Shown here: piece after piece, positions 52,125 through 61,739 of the stretch
Numbering within the stretch: position 1 is the stretch's first letter
Layout: every line of letters starts with the position of its first letter
Source: Bacteroides sp.
GTDB taxonomy: Bacteria > Bacteroidota > Bacteroidia > Bacteroidales > Muribaculaceae
Assembly: GCA_023666835.1 (NCBI GenBank)
Contig: JAMPBJ010000002.1
Span: forward strand, 62,001 to 126,000
Reading direction: 5' to 3'
DNA length: 64,000 nt
Notes under the pieces: generated by a model
The model's database searches: none
Told to the model about the DNA's origin: nothing
Seen by the model: the letters and a program-made list of their open reading frames with translations, nothing else
Translations under genes and position numbers: made by a program

Positions 52125-53252
52125 ATGAAGACACAATATTACAGCGCACTCGCGGTGGTGGCGACATTGGCTGCCACTGCTATGATGGCCGGATGCTCCA
52201 AAAACAAGCCGGTTGAAGAGCAGTTGCAAAGCATTGACGTGGCAGTACCAATAGTTGACTCGGTTGTGCTCCACCGTTCCTATCCAGGTTTCCTCAAGTC
52301 GGCCAAAACTGTCGACGTGGTGGGACGTGTCAACGGCACACTCCAGAGCAATCCTTATAAAGCAGGCGACAAGGTGCAGGCCGGACAGGTCCTTTTCACT
52401 ATAGATCCCACCACCTATCGCGATGCCGTCACAAAAGCAGAAGCCGCATTGGCAACCGCGCGCAGCGAGTATGAATACGCATCGAAGGAATACGAGGCCA
52501 TGAAAAAAGCACTCGAAAGCGACGCTGTGTCGAGAATGGAAGTGGTACAGGCTGAATCGAACATGAAGACTGCTGCAGCTGCCATATCGACCGCACAGGC
52601 AGCTCTGAACATAGCCCGTACAAACCTTGGATATTGCACCGTGCGAGCCCCGATATCTGGAGAGATCACTGATGCCGTCTATTCGTCCGGCAACTATATA
52701 GCCGGCGAGGGTTCGCCCGTGGTGCTGGCCACTATCTACGACAACAGTCAGTTGCACGCCAACTTCGAAGTGGACGATGACCAGTATATGAAAATCATGG
52801 CCGACCGCCAGTCGGCCGACGTATCGACCGACTACAGCCACATACCGCTGACGTTTGAAGAACCATTGCCCCACAGTTATACAGCTGACCTGTTCTACAC
52901 CGCGCCGACCATCAACAAGTCGACCGGTACAATCCTCTTTGAGGCTCTCGTCGACAACAAATACAACGAGTTGCGCAACGGCATGTACATGACCATCAAA
53001 CTTCCCTACGGATTCGATCGCAATGCAGTGATGGTGAAAGACGCATCGATATCCACCGACCAGCGTGGCAAGTATCTCTACACCGTTACGGATTCCAACA
53101 CCGTTGCCTATACTCCGATCGAGGTCGGTGAACTTGTCAACGACACGTTGCGAATCGTCACAAAAGGAATAAAACCCGGGCAACGCTACGTCACCAAAGC
53201 CATGATGAAGGTGCGCGACGGTATGAAAATCAAACCTGTAATGAAAAAATAG
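52125..53252 (+). CDS. RND efflux periplasmic adaptor (membrane fusion protein)
   Basis: 375 residues. Lipoprotein signal with M-M-A-G-C24-S. Barrel-sandwich and hairpin domains with V-D-V-V-G-R-V-N-G-T-L, V-Q-A-G-Q-V-L-F-T-I-D, a coiled-coil hairpin (about 85-170, Ala/Glu-rich) and Y-C-T-V-R-A-P-I-S-G-E-I. It links the inner membrane pump to the outer channel. 26 bases after the channel gene and four before the pump gene. Confidence 0.94.
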   Translation: MKTQYYSALAVVATLAATAMMAGCSKNKPVEEQLQSIDVAVPIVDSVVLHRSYPGFLKSAKTVDVVGRVNGTLQSNPYKAGDKVQAGQVLFTIDPTTYRDAVTKAEAALATARSEYEYASKEYEAMKKALESDAVSRMEVVQAESNMKTAAAAISTAQAALNIARTNLGYCTVRAPISGEITDAVYSSGNYIAGEGSPVVLATIYDNSQLHANFEVDDDQYMKIMADRQSADVSTDYSHIPLTFEEPLPHSYTADLFYTAPTINKSTGTILFEALVDNKYNELRNGMYMTIKLPYGFDRNAVMVKDASISTDQRGKYLYTVTDSNTVAYTPIEVGELVNDTLRIVTKGIKPGQRYVTKAMMKVRDGMKIKPVMKK

Positions 53253-53256
53253 AATC

Positions 53257-56200
53257 ATGTTCTCACGATTTTTTATAGACCGTCCTATATTTGCCACCGT
53301 ACTGGCCATCTTGATGATTCTTGCAGGTTTGCTCACCATCAAGACTCTGCCGGTGGCTCAGTTCCCCGACATCACACCCCCGACTGTGTTTGTGTCGGCC
53401 TCCTATCCCGGAGCCGATGCATCGACCGTGGCCGAAGTGATCGGTGTGCCCATCGAAGAACAGGTCAACGGTGTGGAAGGCATGATGTATATGTCGTCGA
53501 CTTCGAGCGACGGTAGCTATTCGCTTTCGATCACTTTCGAAAACGGCATTGATCTTGACAACGCCACAGTGAAGGTGCAGAACCTCGTGTCGCAGGCCAC
53601 TCCTCAGCTCCCGAACTCCGTGCAGGAACAAGGCATCAACGTGTCGTCGCACTCAAGCGACAACATCCTGTTCATTGCCATAGAGGGCGACTCGGCATAT
53701 CACTACGACGGATTGTATCTGACCAATTATGCTCAGCTAAGCATTGTCGATGAGCTTGCGCGAGTCGATGGTGTGGGCAGTGTCAATGCTTTCGGAGCAG
53801 GTTCCTACAGCATGCGTATCTGGCTCAATCCCGAGAAGATGCAGGCTCGCGGAATCACGCCTTCCGACGTGGTGTCGGTGATCAGTTCGCAAAACATGGA
53901 AGTGTCGGCCGGCAATGTCGGCGCTCCGCCTGTGGAGGGCGATGAGGAATTCCAATACACACTGACTGCCAAGGGGCGCCTGACCGATGCCGAGCAGTTC
54001 GGTGAAATCATAGTGCGTGCCGACAACGACGGCGGCCTGTTGCGACTCAAGGATATAGCAACCGTCGAACTCGGCAGCGAATCGTACACGGCAGTGGCTC
54101 GTGTCGACGGCCACGAGGCCGGTTTGCTCGGTATTGCCCAGTTGCCCGGAGCCAATGCTCTGACGGTTGCCAAAAAGTGTGAGGCCCGACTTGCCGAGCT
54201 TGCTGAGTATTTCCCTCCAGGTGTTCACTATAGAATCATTGAGGACTCTACCGAATTCGTTACGGCTTCTATTGATGAGGTGCTTGTGACATTCGTTGAG
54301 ACCACGCTGATTGTGATGATAGTCATCCTCCTCTTCCTCCAGAGTTGGCGCGCGGTGGTGATACCTATGATCACTATCCCGGTGAGCCTTATAGCCACGT
54401 TTGCCGTGATGAAATTGATGGGATTCACCATCAACACGCTGACGCTTTTTGGCTTGGTACTTGCTATTGCCATCGTGGTCGATGATGCGATTGTTGTGGT
54501 GGAAGACTGTGCCCGACTTGTGCAGGAGGGCAAACTTTCTCCACGTCAAAGCGCCGTCAAGGCCATGGAAGAGTTGCAGGGACCGGTAATCGGCGAAGTG
54601 CTGGTGCTCTTGTCAGTGTTCATCCCCACAGCTTTCGTGTCGGGTATTACCGGCGAGCTCTACAAACAGTTTGCGTTGACGATCGCCGTTTCTACAGCAT
54701 TCTCCGGATTCAATGCACTGACCTTTACCCCGGCCATGTGTGCGCTGTTCCTTCGCAAGCGAGAGCCATCGAAGTTCTTCCTTTACACTTGGTTCAATAA
54801 AGGGTTCGGAGCTATATTGAAGATGTATATGAAGATTGTGGGCGACTTTTTGCGCAAGCCTTTGGTGGCCATCGGTGTCTACCTTGCCATATGTTTCGTG
54901 GCCTTCTATGGCTTCATCAAATGGCCGTCGACCTACATTCCGTCGGAAGATATGGGCTATTTCATGACTTCGATACAACTGCCTACCGGAGCATCGCTTG
55001 ACCGCACCGACAAGATACTGACGGAGGTGCGCGAGCGCATAGATACCATCCCGGAGATTGCCAACATCATGAGCATCAGTGGTGTGTCGTTTATGGGCGG
55101 AGGTTCGACGAGCAATGTCGGCTCGCTGATCGTGGTGCTCAAACCGTGGAGCGACCGCAAGTCAAAGAGTGAACATATCGATGCAGTCATTGCTAAAGTG
55201 ACGGAACTTACTTCTGATATCCAGGAAGCCGAAATATTCTCTCTCAATCCGCCTTCGATCCCGGGTCTAGGCTTGACATCGGGATTGCAGATGCAGCTTC
55301 TTGATATCAACAACCTTGGAGCAGCAGAATTGCAGAGTGCCGTAGATCAGATACGCGAAGCTGCGGCAAAGGATCCCCGCCTGGCCTCGGTTACTTCGAT
55401 GTATCAAGGCGAGGTGCCACAATATCAAATAACCGTCAACCGCGACAAAGCCAAGATGCAGGGTGTGACTATTGCCGACATTTATTCGACTCTGTCGTCG
55501 TATATGGGTGGAGAGTATGTCAACGATTTCGTGAAATTCGGACGTGTCTACCAGGTCAACGTTGCGGCCAACTCGCTGTCGCGCTCCAATATTTCCGACA
55601 TCACCAATCTGAGCGTTCGCAATGCCAACGGCGACATGGTTCCATTCTCGGCTTTCCTGACGGTGGAAGAGGTGATGGGCTCACCCAGCATCGAGCGCTA
55701 CAATATGTACGAGACGGCATCAGTCACCGGCACCCCGGCCAACGACGTCAGCACCTCCGACGGCATCAAGGCCATGGAGGAGATCGTGCACAACACTCTC
55801 GGCAACAACTACTCCTATGCCTGGACCGGCGAAGCATATCAAGAGACACAGGCATCGACCACCATATCGATGGTGATGCTGTTTGCCATCATCATCACCC
55901 TTCTGGTGCTCGCCGCACAGTATGAAAACTGGACCGATCCTGTGGCCGTAATCGTATCGATGCCAACGGCGATCTTAGGCACGGTGCTCGGCTGTTTGAT
56001 CATGAGTCAGGCTATAAGTATCTACACTCAGATCGGCTTGATTTTGCTTCTGGGTCTGTCGGCCAAGAATGCCATTCTGATCGTGGAATATGCACGCGAC
56101 TTCCGCACGTCGGGACTCGATATCCGCACCTCGGCCATCGATGCGGGCCGCATACGTTTCCGCCCGATCATGATGACGGCCATGGCCTTCGTGTTCGGTG

Positions 56201-56475
56201 TAATGCCGATGCTTTTTGCCACCGGAGCCGGTGCAGCCAGCCGACAGTCGCTTGGCGCGGCAGTGGTGTTCGGTATGTTTATCAACGCCATCATCGGTAC
56301 ACTCTTCGTGCCCAACTTCTGGGAGCTTCTCGAACGGTTCCGCACTCGCTATCTGTCGGGACTGTTCAAGACGAGCGACATAGTGCCCGGCAGCGCCGAA
56401 CCCACGCCTCCTGCTACCGGGAATGCAGCTGACTCTGCAGAACAGACATCGACCGATGGCAAATCAAATATTTGA
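53257..56475 (+). CDS. RND-family multidrug efflux pump (AcrB/MexB-like)
   Basis: 1072 residues. Twelve-TM RND architecture starting F-F-I-D-R-P-I-F-A-T-V, with porter motifs L-P-V-A-Q-F-P-D-I and Y-P-G-A-D-A, proton-relay aspartates in I-V-V-D-D-A-I-V-V-V-E and the C-terminal G-L-S-A-K-N-A-I-L-I-V-E-Y-A. HAE1-type pumps export drugs, bile salts and other amphiphiles by proton exchange. The last 45 residues are a Thr/Pro/Ala-rich tail. Third gene of the operon; no adjacent regulator. Confidence 0.96.
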   Translation: MFSRFFIDRPIFATVLAILMILAGLLTIKTLPVAQFPDITPPTVFVSASYPGADASTVAEVIGVPIEEQVNGVEGMMYMSSTSSDGSYSLSITFENGIDLDNATVKVQNLVSQATPQLPNSVQEQGINVSSHSSDNILFIAIEGDSAYHYDGLYLTNYAQLSIVDELARVDGVGSVNAFGAGSYSMRIWLNPEKMQARGITPSDVVSVISSQNMEVSAGNVGAPPVEGDEEFQYTLTAKGRLTDAEQFGEIIVRADNDGGLLRLKDIATVELGSESYTAVARVDGHEAGLLGIAQLPGANALTVAKKCEARLAELAEYFPPGVHYRIIEDSTEFVTASIDEVLVTFVETTLIVMIVILLFLQSWRAVVIPMITIPVSLIATFAVMKLMGFTINTLTLFGLVLAIAIVVDDAIVVVEDCARLVQEGKLSPRQSAVKAMEELQGPVIGEVLVLLSVFIPTAFVSGITGELYKQFALTIAVSTAFSGFNALTFTPAMCALFLRKREPSKFFLYTWFNKGFGAILKMYMKIVGDFLRKPLVAIGVYLAICFVAFYGFIKWPSTYIPSEDMGYFMTSIQLPTGASLDRTDKILTEVRERIDTIPEIANIMSISGVSFMGGGSTSNVGSLIVVLKPWSDRKSKSEHIDAVIAKVTELTSDIQEAEIFSLNPPSIPGLGLTSGLQMQLLDINNLGAAELQSAVDQIREAAAKDPRLASVTSMYQGEVPQYQITVNRDKAKMQGVTIADIYSTLSSYMGGEYVNDFVKFGRVYQVNVAANSLSRSNISDITNLSVRNANGDMVPFSAFLTVEEVMGSPSIERYNMYETASVTGTPANDVSTSDGIKAMEEIVHNTLGNNYSYAWTGEAYQETQASTTISMVMLFAIIITLLVLAAQYENWTDPVAVIVSMPTAILGTVLGCLIMSQAISIYTQIGLILLLGLSAKNAILIVEYARDFRTSGLDIRTSAIDAGRIRFRPIMMTAMAFVFGVMPMLFATGAGAASRQSLGAAVVFGMFINAIIGTLFVPNFWELLERFRTRYLSGLFKTSDIVPGSAEPTPPATGNAADSAEQTSTDGKSNI

Positions 56476-56584
56476 ATTTGCGAACACAAATGAGTGGTTG
56501 TTTGTTGTCTAAAATGAACCGCCTGTGAAATAGCAACACATTATATATATTATTGTACCTATATTATTGTCAAAACAAAGAGAA

Positions 56585-57157
56585 ATGAAAAAGATCTTAT
56601 TTTCGGCCGCCATCGTGGCCATGACAGCAATGTTTGCAGCTTGTGGCAAATCAAACAAAGAGGCTAATGCTGACGACAGCGTGACTGTAGAAGAAGTAGA
56701 CGTGACTGAAGTCGCCGTGCTGGAAGGTGTTGAAGCGCCTACAGAAAGTGAGGCAACCGGTTTGCTCGACAATATCAAGTCGGCAGCCACTCAGGAAAAT
56801 GTGACCAAAGGTCTTGCCTATGTTCAGAGTCTCATTCAGAATGGCAAGGTAGCTGAAGCCAAGACATACCTTGATCAACTCAAACCGTATGCCGACAAGG
56901 TTGGTCTTTCAAGTGCAGTGAGCAGTGTTGAAGGCGTATTGGCCAAAGCTGAAACCCTCAACCTCAATGATGCAGCCACCAATGCTACCGACGCTTTGAA
57001 GGATAAAGCGCAAGATGTGGAAGAAAGCACCAAAGCAAAAATAGAAGATAAGGCAAAAGATATCACTGACAAGGCAGCCGCCGGTGTCGACAAAGGTGTC
57101 GACAAAGTGAAAGAAGGCGTGCAGAAAGGTGCTGATGCTGTTAAAGGTCTCTTCTGA
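56585..57157 (+). CDS. Lipoprotein with amphipathic Lys/Asp/Ala helical repeats
   Basis: 190 residues from ATG 56585. Lipobox M-F-A-A-C-G. After an acidic linker comes a helical part (about 60-125), then a run of 11-residue-like amphipathic repeats rich in Ala, Lys, Asp and Glu (D-A-L-K-D-K-A-Q-D-V, D-K-A-K-D-I-T-D-K-A, G-V-D-K-V-K-E-G-V). The composition resembles LEA-like or apolipoprotein-like helices. Anchored in a membrane leaflet; function unknown. Ends at a strong terminator. Confidence 0.8.
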   Translation: MKKILFSAAIVAMTAMFAACGKSNKEANADDSVTVEEVDVTEVAVLEGVEAPTESEATGLLDNIKSAATQENVTKGLAYVQSLIQNGKVAEAKTYLDQLKPYADKVGLSSAVSSVEGVLAKAETLNLNDAATNATDALKDKAQDVEESTKAKIEDKAKDITDKAAAGVDKGVDKVKEGVQKGADAVKGLF

Positions 57158-57184
57158 ACCTGACAAAACAGATTGAACTAATCC

Positions 57185-57224
57185 AAGAGGTTGTGTCTGT
57201 TTGTAAGCGACACAGCCTCTTTTG
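57185..57224 (+). terminator. Terminator after the lipoprotein gene
   Basis: AAGAGGTTGTGTC pairs with GACACAGCCTCTT (one G-T pair), 11-base loop, followed by TTTTG. Confidence 0.8.
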
Positions 57225-57305
57225 TCGTGTTGCCCGACAACAATTGTCGCTACTCATGTGTTTGATATAGTAAACATACACATACCGTTTACAACTATTA
57301 CTGTT

Positions 57306-58622
57306 ATGAAATCTTGTCATTACCTCATGTTGGCAGCCGCCATGCTCGGCGGCATCCCGTCGGCCTACGCATTGAAACCAAAACAATATTCCGATACCGT
57401 GCCTGCACCTGAAAGAGCCATCATTGTATCAGGCGACAGAAACAAGGCGAGTGCTCTGATGCAATTGCTCTACGATCAAACCGACCTGCACTTCACTGAG
57501 CCTTCTGCTCCGCGCTTTTTGTTCCTCGACCGAGAAGGAAAGGTGGCTTTCGGCATCGGTGGCTACGTCAAGGGGACGCTGCAATATGATTTCGGTGGTG
57601 CGATCGACGACGGTGCCAGCTTCACTACCTACGATATACCGGTGCCCAACGACCCGGGCCAGCGTAACCAATTCTATGGTAATGCCAACCATTCCACCAT
57701 ATTCCTGCAACTCGTGGGCAAGACGGAGCGATTCGGCTATTATCAGATGTATCTTCAGACTCAGTTCTCGGGCAACGGAACTTCCGGTTATGGTCTGAAG
57801 CTCAAACAGGCTTACTTGAAGGTTGGCTACGTGACCGCCGGTCTGACCAACAGTACATTTGTCGACGGATCGGCCGGCACACCCGTGATCGACGACCAAG
57901 GTCCTGCAGGCGAGGTCTCAAACAAGAACATTCTCGTGCGCTACGCTCCACGTTTCTCCGATCATTTTTCGGGTGCCATAAGCGTTGAGGCGCCAAAGGC
58001 ATCAGTCACCATTCTCGAAGTGCCGGAGGGTGTTGAACCGACACTGCGCAAAATCAATCAGCGGGTGCCCGACATACCGATCTATGTGCAGTATGAGTGG
58101 GGCAAAGCAGCCAACCATGTGCGTCTGTCGGGCTTGTTCCGCGATCTGTCTTATCGTGACCTCATCACTCAGCGCAACAAATTTGCAGTAGGATGGGCCG
58201 TGCAGTTGAGCGGTCATATCGAAGTGTTGCCCAAACTGACGTTGCTTTATCAAGGTGCTTATGGCCGTGGCTACGGACAGTATCTCAACGACCTTCAGGG
58301 CGAAGGATTCGACCTTGTGCAATCGACCACTCCCGGCAAGATGCGCACTCCGCGTATGTCGAACTACGAGTTGGGCCTGCGCTACGACTTCACGTCAAAA
58401 CTTTTTGCCACAGCTTCCTACAGCCAGGTTAGAGTATATGGCACGCGCGATCTCGGTCCCGACAGCTATCGCTATGGACAGTATATTTCAGTCAGCGGAT
58501 TCTATAATCTCTACAGCGATCTGCGCATAGGATTTGAGTATCTCCATGGCAAACGCATGGATCAGAGCGGCATTGATGGTCGCGCTAACCGAATCATGGG
58601 CATGATCAATTTCAGTTTCTGA
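57306..58622 (+). CDS. DcaP-like outer membrane porin
   Basis: 438 residues from ATG 57306 (the longer frame adds a leader overlapping the terminator region). Signal peptide cleaved after S-A-Y-A. Beta-barrel composition: F-G-I-G-G-Y-V-K-G-T-L-Q-Y-D-F, repeated aromatic-ended strands, N-Y-E-L-G-L-R-Y-D-F and a terminal Phe. A short N-terminal helix region (R-N-K-A-S-A-L-M-Q-L-L) could be periplasmic. I assign it to DcaP-like trimeric porins with moderate confidence; a generic outer membrane barrel is certain. Monocistronic, with a terminator downstream. Confidence 0.65.
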   Translation: MKSCHYLMLAAAMLGGIPSAYALKPKQYSDTVPAPERAIIVSGDRNKASALMQLLYDQTDLHFTEPSAPRFLFLDREGKVAFGIGGYVKGTLQYDFGGAIDDGASFTTYDIPVPNDPGQRNQFYGNANHSTIFLQLVGKTERFGYYQMYLQTQFSGNGTSGYGLKLKQAYLKVGYVTAGLTNSTFVDGSAGTPVIDDQGPAGEVSNKNILVRYAPRFSDHFSGAISVEAPKASVTILEVPEGVEPTLRKINQRVPDIPIYVQYEWGKAANHVRLSGLFRDLSYRDLITQRNKFAVGWAVQLSGHIEVLPKLTLLYQGAYGRGYGQYLNDLQGEGFDLVQSTTPGKMRTPRMSNYELGLRYDFTSKLFATASYSQVRVYGTRDLGPDSYRYGQYISVSGFYNLYSDLRIGFEYLHGKRMDQSGIDGRANRIMGMINFSF

Positions 58623-58642
58623 TTGCAAAGCATTACCATAAG

Positions 58643-58680
58643 GAGGCTCTGTCATGTATGCGGCAGAGCCTCTGTTTTTT
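58643..58680 (+). terminator. Terminator after the porin gene
   Basis: GAGGCTCTG pairs with CAGAGCCTC across a 12-base loop, followed by TGTTTTTT. Confidence 0.85.
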
Positions 58681-58700
58681 ATGTGTCAACAGTTTTTTTC

Positions 58701-58731
58701 TTGTCGACATGTAACTTTTTGACTATATTTG
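58701..58731 (+). promoter_or_regulatory. Promoter of the M16 peptidase gene
   Basis: TTG (58701-58703), 20 bases, TATATTTG (58724-58731), giving a leader of about 45 bases. Confidence 0.7.
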
Positions 58732-58780
58732 CGTCTAATATCAAAGCAACTATAATTTTATTATATAATTTTAACGTCAC

Positions 58781-61609
58781 ATGAAAAAATTCATCAGTAG
58801 CCTTGCCCTGCTGTTGGTTGCCCTGATCGTACTTCCGGGTATAGCAACGGCTCAGATGCAGGTGCCTCCGATGGGCACAGATCCCGACGTGCGCATCGGT
58901 AAACTTTCCAACGGACTGACCTACTACATTCGTCACAACGAGTATCCCAAAGGACAGGCTGATTTCTACATCGCGCAGCGTGTAGGTTCCGTGCTCGAAG
59001 AGGAAAACCAGCGTGGTCTTGCTCACTTCCTTGAGCATATGTGCTTCAACGGCACAACTCATTTCCCGGGCAAGAACCTCATCAACTGGCTTGAGACAAT
59101 CGGTGTGAAGTTCGGTGCCAACCTCAATGCCTACACCGGAGTTGACCAGACTGTCTACAATATCTCCAACGTGCCCGTGGCACGCGAAGGTGTTCAGGAC
59201 TCCTGTCTTTTGATTCTCCACGACTGGGCCAACGACCTGTTGCTCCTTCCTGAAGAAATCGATGCCGAGCGCGGTGTGATTCATGAAGAATGGCGCCGTT
59301 CCAACGTCGGTCAGATGCGTGTTCTCGAGCAATTGCTCCCGTCGATTTATCCCGGCGAACGCTATGGCGTGCGTCTTCCCATCGGCACCATGGAAGTGGT
59401 CGACAACTTCGCACCCCAGGCTCTCCGCGACTACTACGAAAAATGGTATCGTCCCGATCTGCAGGGCATCATCGTTGTAGGTGATATCGACGTCGACCGC
59501 ATTGAAGGCAAAATCAAGGAGATGTTCGCCGATATTGAAATGCCTGCCGATCCTGCAGAACGCATCTACTTCCCCGTTGCCGATACTCAAGGCACCATCT
59601 ATGCCATCGGCCACGAAAAGGAAATAAAGAGCAATCTTGCCGAACTGATGATCAAGAGCGAATCGCTTCCCCGCGAGCTTCGCAACACAATGGCATATTA
59701 CATTCAGGACTATGTCAACGACATGATCTCCGGTATGCTCGATGCCCGTCTTGAAGAGATCTCTTCAAAACCCGGCTCACCCTTTGCCGGTGCAGGTGTC
59801 AGCGTTGGCAATTTCTTCCTTGCCAATACGAAGGATGCTCTGAATGTTTCGGCTCTCGCCGCAACCACCGACCAATTGCCTACGGCTCTTGCAGCTGCAT
59901 ATCGTGAATTGCTTCGTGCCGTACGCGGCGGTTTCACCGTGACTGAATTCGAACGTACCCGCGACGAACTGCTTTCGCGTGCCGAACGCTCCTACAACGA
60001 ACGCAATACCCGTCAGAACGAGGTATATGTCAACAACTACGTTGAAAATTTCCTTAACAATTCCCCCATCCCTGCCAAAGAAGAGGAATATGAGACCATC
60101 AAGATGATCTCCGGAATGGTCACACTCGACATGATCAACGCAGCCCTCAAGAGCTATGTGACCGATGACAACCGCGTGCTCCTCGCCCTTATGCCCGACA
60201 ACGAAGCTGGCGTTTATCCCACCGAACAACAGTTTGCCGACGCTCTTAAAGCCGTTGAGGCTGAAGAACTCGAGCCGTATAAAGAAGAACTCAAGGCTGA
60301 ACCCCTTGTGGCTTCTCTCCGCGCTCCCGGCACTATCAAGAAAGAAACCGTCGACAAACAATGGGACGCTACCGTATGGACTCTTTCCAACGGCGCTACC
60401 GTGATTGTGAAACCCACCACTTTCAAACAGGACGAAATCATTTTCGCCGCTTACTCTCGCAAAGGTACTGCCAACTATGGTGCAGACTATGCAAACAGCT
60501 TGACCTATATGGGCTACGCATTGCAGGATGCCGGTCTTGGCACATACACAAAATCTGACGTGTCGAAGTATCTCTCCGGCAAGCAGTGCATCGTTCGCCC
60601 GGGATTCAATCTCTACACCACTAATCTGCGCGGCTTGTCGACGATGAAAGATCTGCCCACACTCATGGAGCTCATCTACATGAACATGACAGACATCACC
60701 ATCACTCCCGAAGAGTTCACCGCATCGAAAGACAATAATCTCGCCACCATCCACAACCAGGAATCCGATCCCCAGTACATCTGGATCGGAAAGGTGATCG
60801 AAAGCCTCTACAACACTCCGCGCATCCAGCAGTTGACCGAAAACGTTGTCAAGAGTGCCGATCGCGGCCAGATCCTCGAAGTGGTGAAAGCCATGACCGA
60901 CAATGCTGCAGACTTTACATTTGTATTCATCGGCAACGTTGATCTTGAAACTCTTCGTCCGCTCGTTGAAAAATACATCGCTTCTCTTCCCGGCAATGCC
61001 AAGACCGCAGTTAAGTCTATTGCCAAGCCCGATCCTCAGTATGAAATGATCGGCGGCGACATGACCAACACGTTCACCGCTCCCATGCAGACTCCGCAGA
61101 CCTGGGTATATCTGACAGTATTCGGCAACGAACCCTATTCAATGAAGAATGCCCAGCTCACAAGTGTTGCCGGCCAGATCATTTCGAAGCGCCTGCTCGA
61201 CAAGATCCGTGAAGAAATGGGTGCCGTTTACTCCATCGGTGCACAAGCAAGCATGGACCGCATCGGCGCTCAGAACACCGAAATCCTTTCGGCCTTCCCG
61301 ATGAAGCCCGAAATGAAAGCCGAAGCACTCGCTGCTATCCGTGCGATCATCGAAGATATGGCTGTCAACGTTGACAAAGCCGAACTCGACAAGGTGAAAG
61401 AATATATGGTGAAGAACTATACAGAAAACCTTGAACTCAACAACGGTTGGATGAGTGCCATCGCCGGTTGGCTCGAAAATGGTGTCGACACATTCCATGG
61501 CAACATCGATTCGATCAACTCCATCACCACCGACGATGTTAAGGCATTTATGGCTAATCTTCTGGCTCAGGGCAACTATCGTGTAGTAGTTCTCGATCCT
61601 GCAGAATAA
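58781..61609 (+). CDS. Exported M16-family zinc metallopeptidase
   Basis: 942 residues, two tandem M16 halves. Signal peptide cleaved near A-T-A-Q. Inverted zinc motif H82-F-L-E85-H86 in G-L-A-H-F-L-E-H-M-C-F-N-G-T, with the downstream Glu ligand in E-R-G-V-I-H-E-E-W-R. The C-terminal half lacks the zinc motif, as expected for the non-catalytic clam-shell half. It probably degrades peptides in the periplasm or outer membrane. Monocistronic with promoter and terminator visible. Confidence 0.93.
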   Translation: MKKFISSLALLLVALIVLPGIATAQMQVPPMGTDPDVRIGKLSNGLTYYIRHNEYPKGQADFYIAQRVGSVLEEENQRGLAHFLEHMCFNGTTHFPGKNLINWLETIGVKFGANLNAYTGVDQTVYNISNVPVAREGVQDSCLLILHDWANDLLLLPEEIDAERGVIHEEWRRSNVGQMRVLEQLLPSIYPGERYGVRLPIGTMEVVDNFAPQALRDYYEKWYRPDLQGIIVVGDIDVDRIEGKIKEMFADIEMPADPAERIYFPVADTQGTIYAIGHEKEIKSNLAELMIKSESLPRELRNTMAYYIQDYVNDMISGMLDARLEEISSKPGSPFAGAGVSVGNFFLANTKDALNVSALAATTDQLPTALAAAYRELLRAVRGGFTVTEFERTRDELLSRAERSYNERNTRQNEVYVNNYVENFLNNSPIPAKEEEYETIKMISGMVTLDMINAALKSYVTDDNRVLLALMPDNEAGVYPTEQQFADALKAVEAEELEPYKEELKAEPLVASLRAPGTIKKETVDKQWDATVWTLSNGATVIVKPTTFKQDEIIFAAYSRKGTANYGADYANSLTYMGYALQDAGLGTYTKSDVSKYLSGKQCIVRPGFNLYTTNLRGLSTMKDLPTLMELIYMNMTDITITPEEFTASKDNNLATIHNQESDPQYIWIGKVIESLYNTPRIQQLTENVVKSADRGQILEVVKAMTDNAADFTFVFIGNVDLETLRPLVEKYIASLPGNAKTAVKSIAKPDPQYEMIGGDMTNTFTAPMQTPQTWVYLTVFGNEPYSMKNAQLTSVAGQIISKRLLDKIREEMGAVYSIGAQASMDRIGAQNTEILSAFPMKPEMKAEALAAIRAIIEDMAVNVDKAELDKVKEYMVKNYTENLELNNGWMSAIAGWLENGVDTFHGNIDSINSITTDDVKAFMANLLAQGNYRVVVLDPAE

Positions 61610-61642
61610 GAGTGTTCGATACATAAATCTAAATCCCTATAT

Positions 61643-61681
61643 CGATGCGCCGGGTACACTCGCCCGGCGTATCGTTTTTTT
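61643..61681 (+). terminator. Terminator after the M16 peptidase gene
   Basis: CGAT.CGCCGGG pairs with CCCGGCG.ATCG across an 8-base loop, followed by at least seven T. Confidence 0.9.
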
Positions 61682-61698
61682 TATATTGCTTTTTTTAG

Positions 61699-61706
61699 TA
61701 GTTTTG
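61699..61706 (+). promoter_or_regulatory. Putative -7 box for fkp
   Basis: TAGTTTTG, 33 bases before the fkp start; the region 20 bases upstream is T-rich without a clean TTTG. Confidence 0.45.
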
Positions 61707-61739
61707 CACATCAACCACACCCCATAACACGATACGTTT

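Noticed and set aside
52056..53342. Minus-strand open frame of 428 codons opposite the RND adaptor gene
   Set aside because: It lies antisense to a clear adaptor gene with a lipobox and conserved motifs. Its translation is rich in His, Cys, Val and Gly with no recognisable domain, as expected from a mirrored frame. Similar long antisense frames at 17457-18161, 35821-36672, 53737-54549, 58679-59614 and 59777-60754 are rejected for the same reason.
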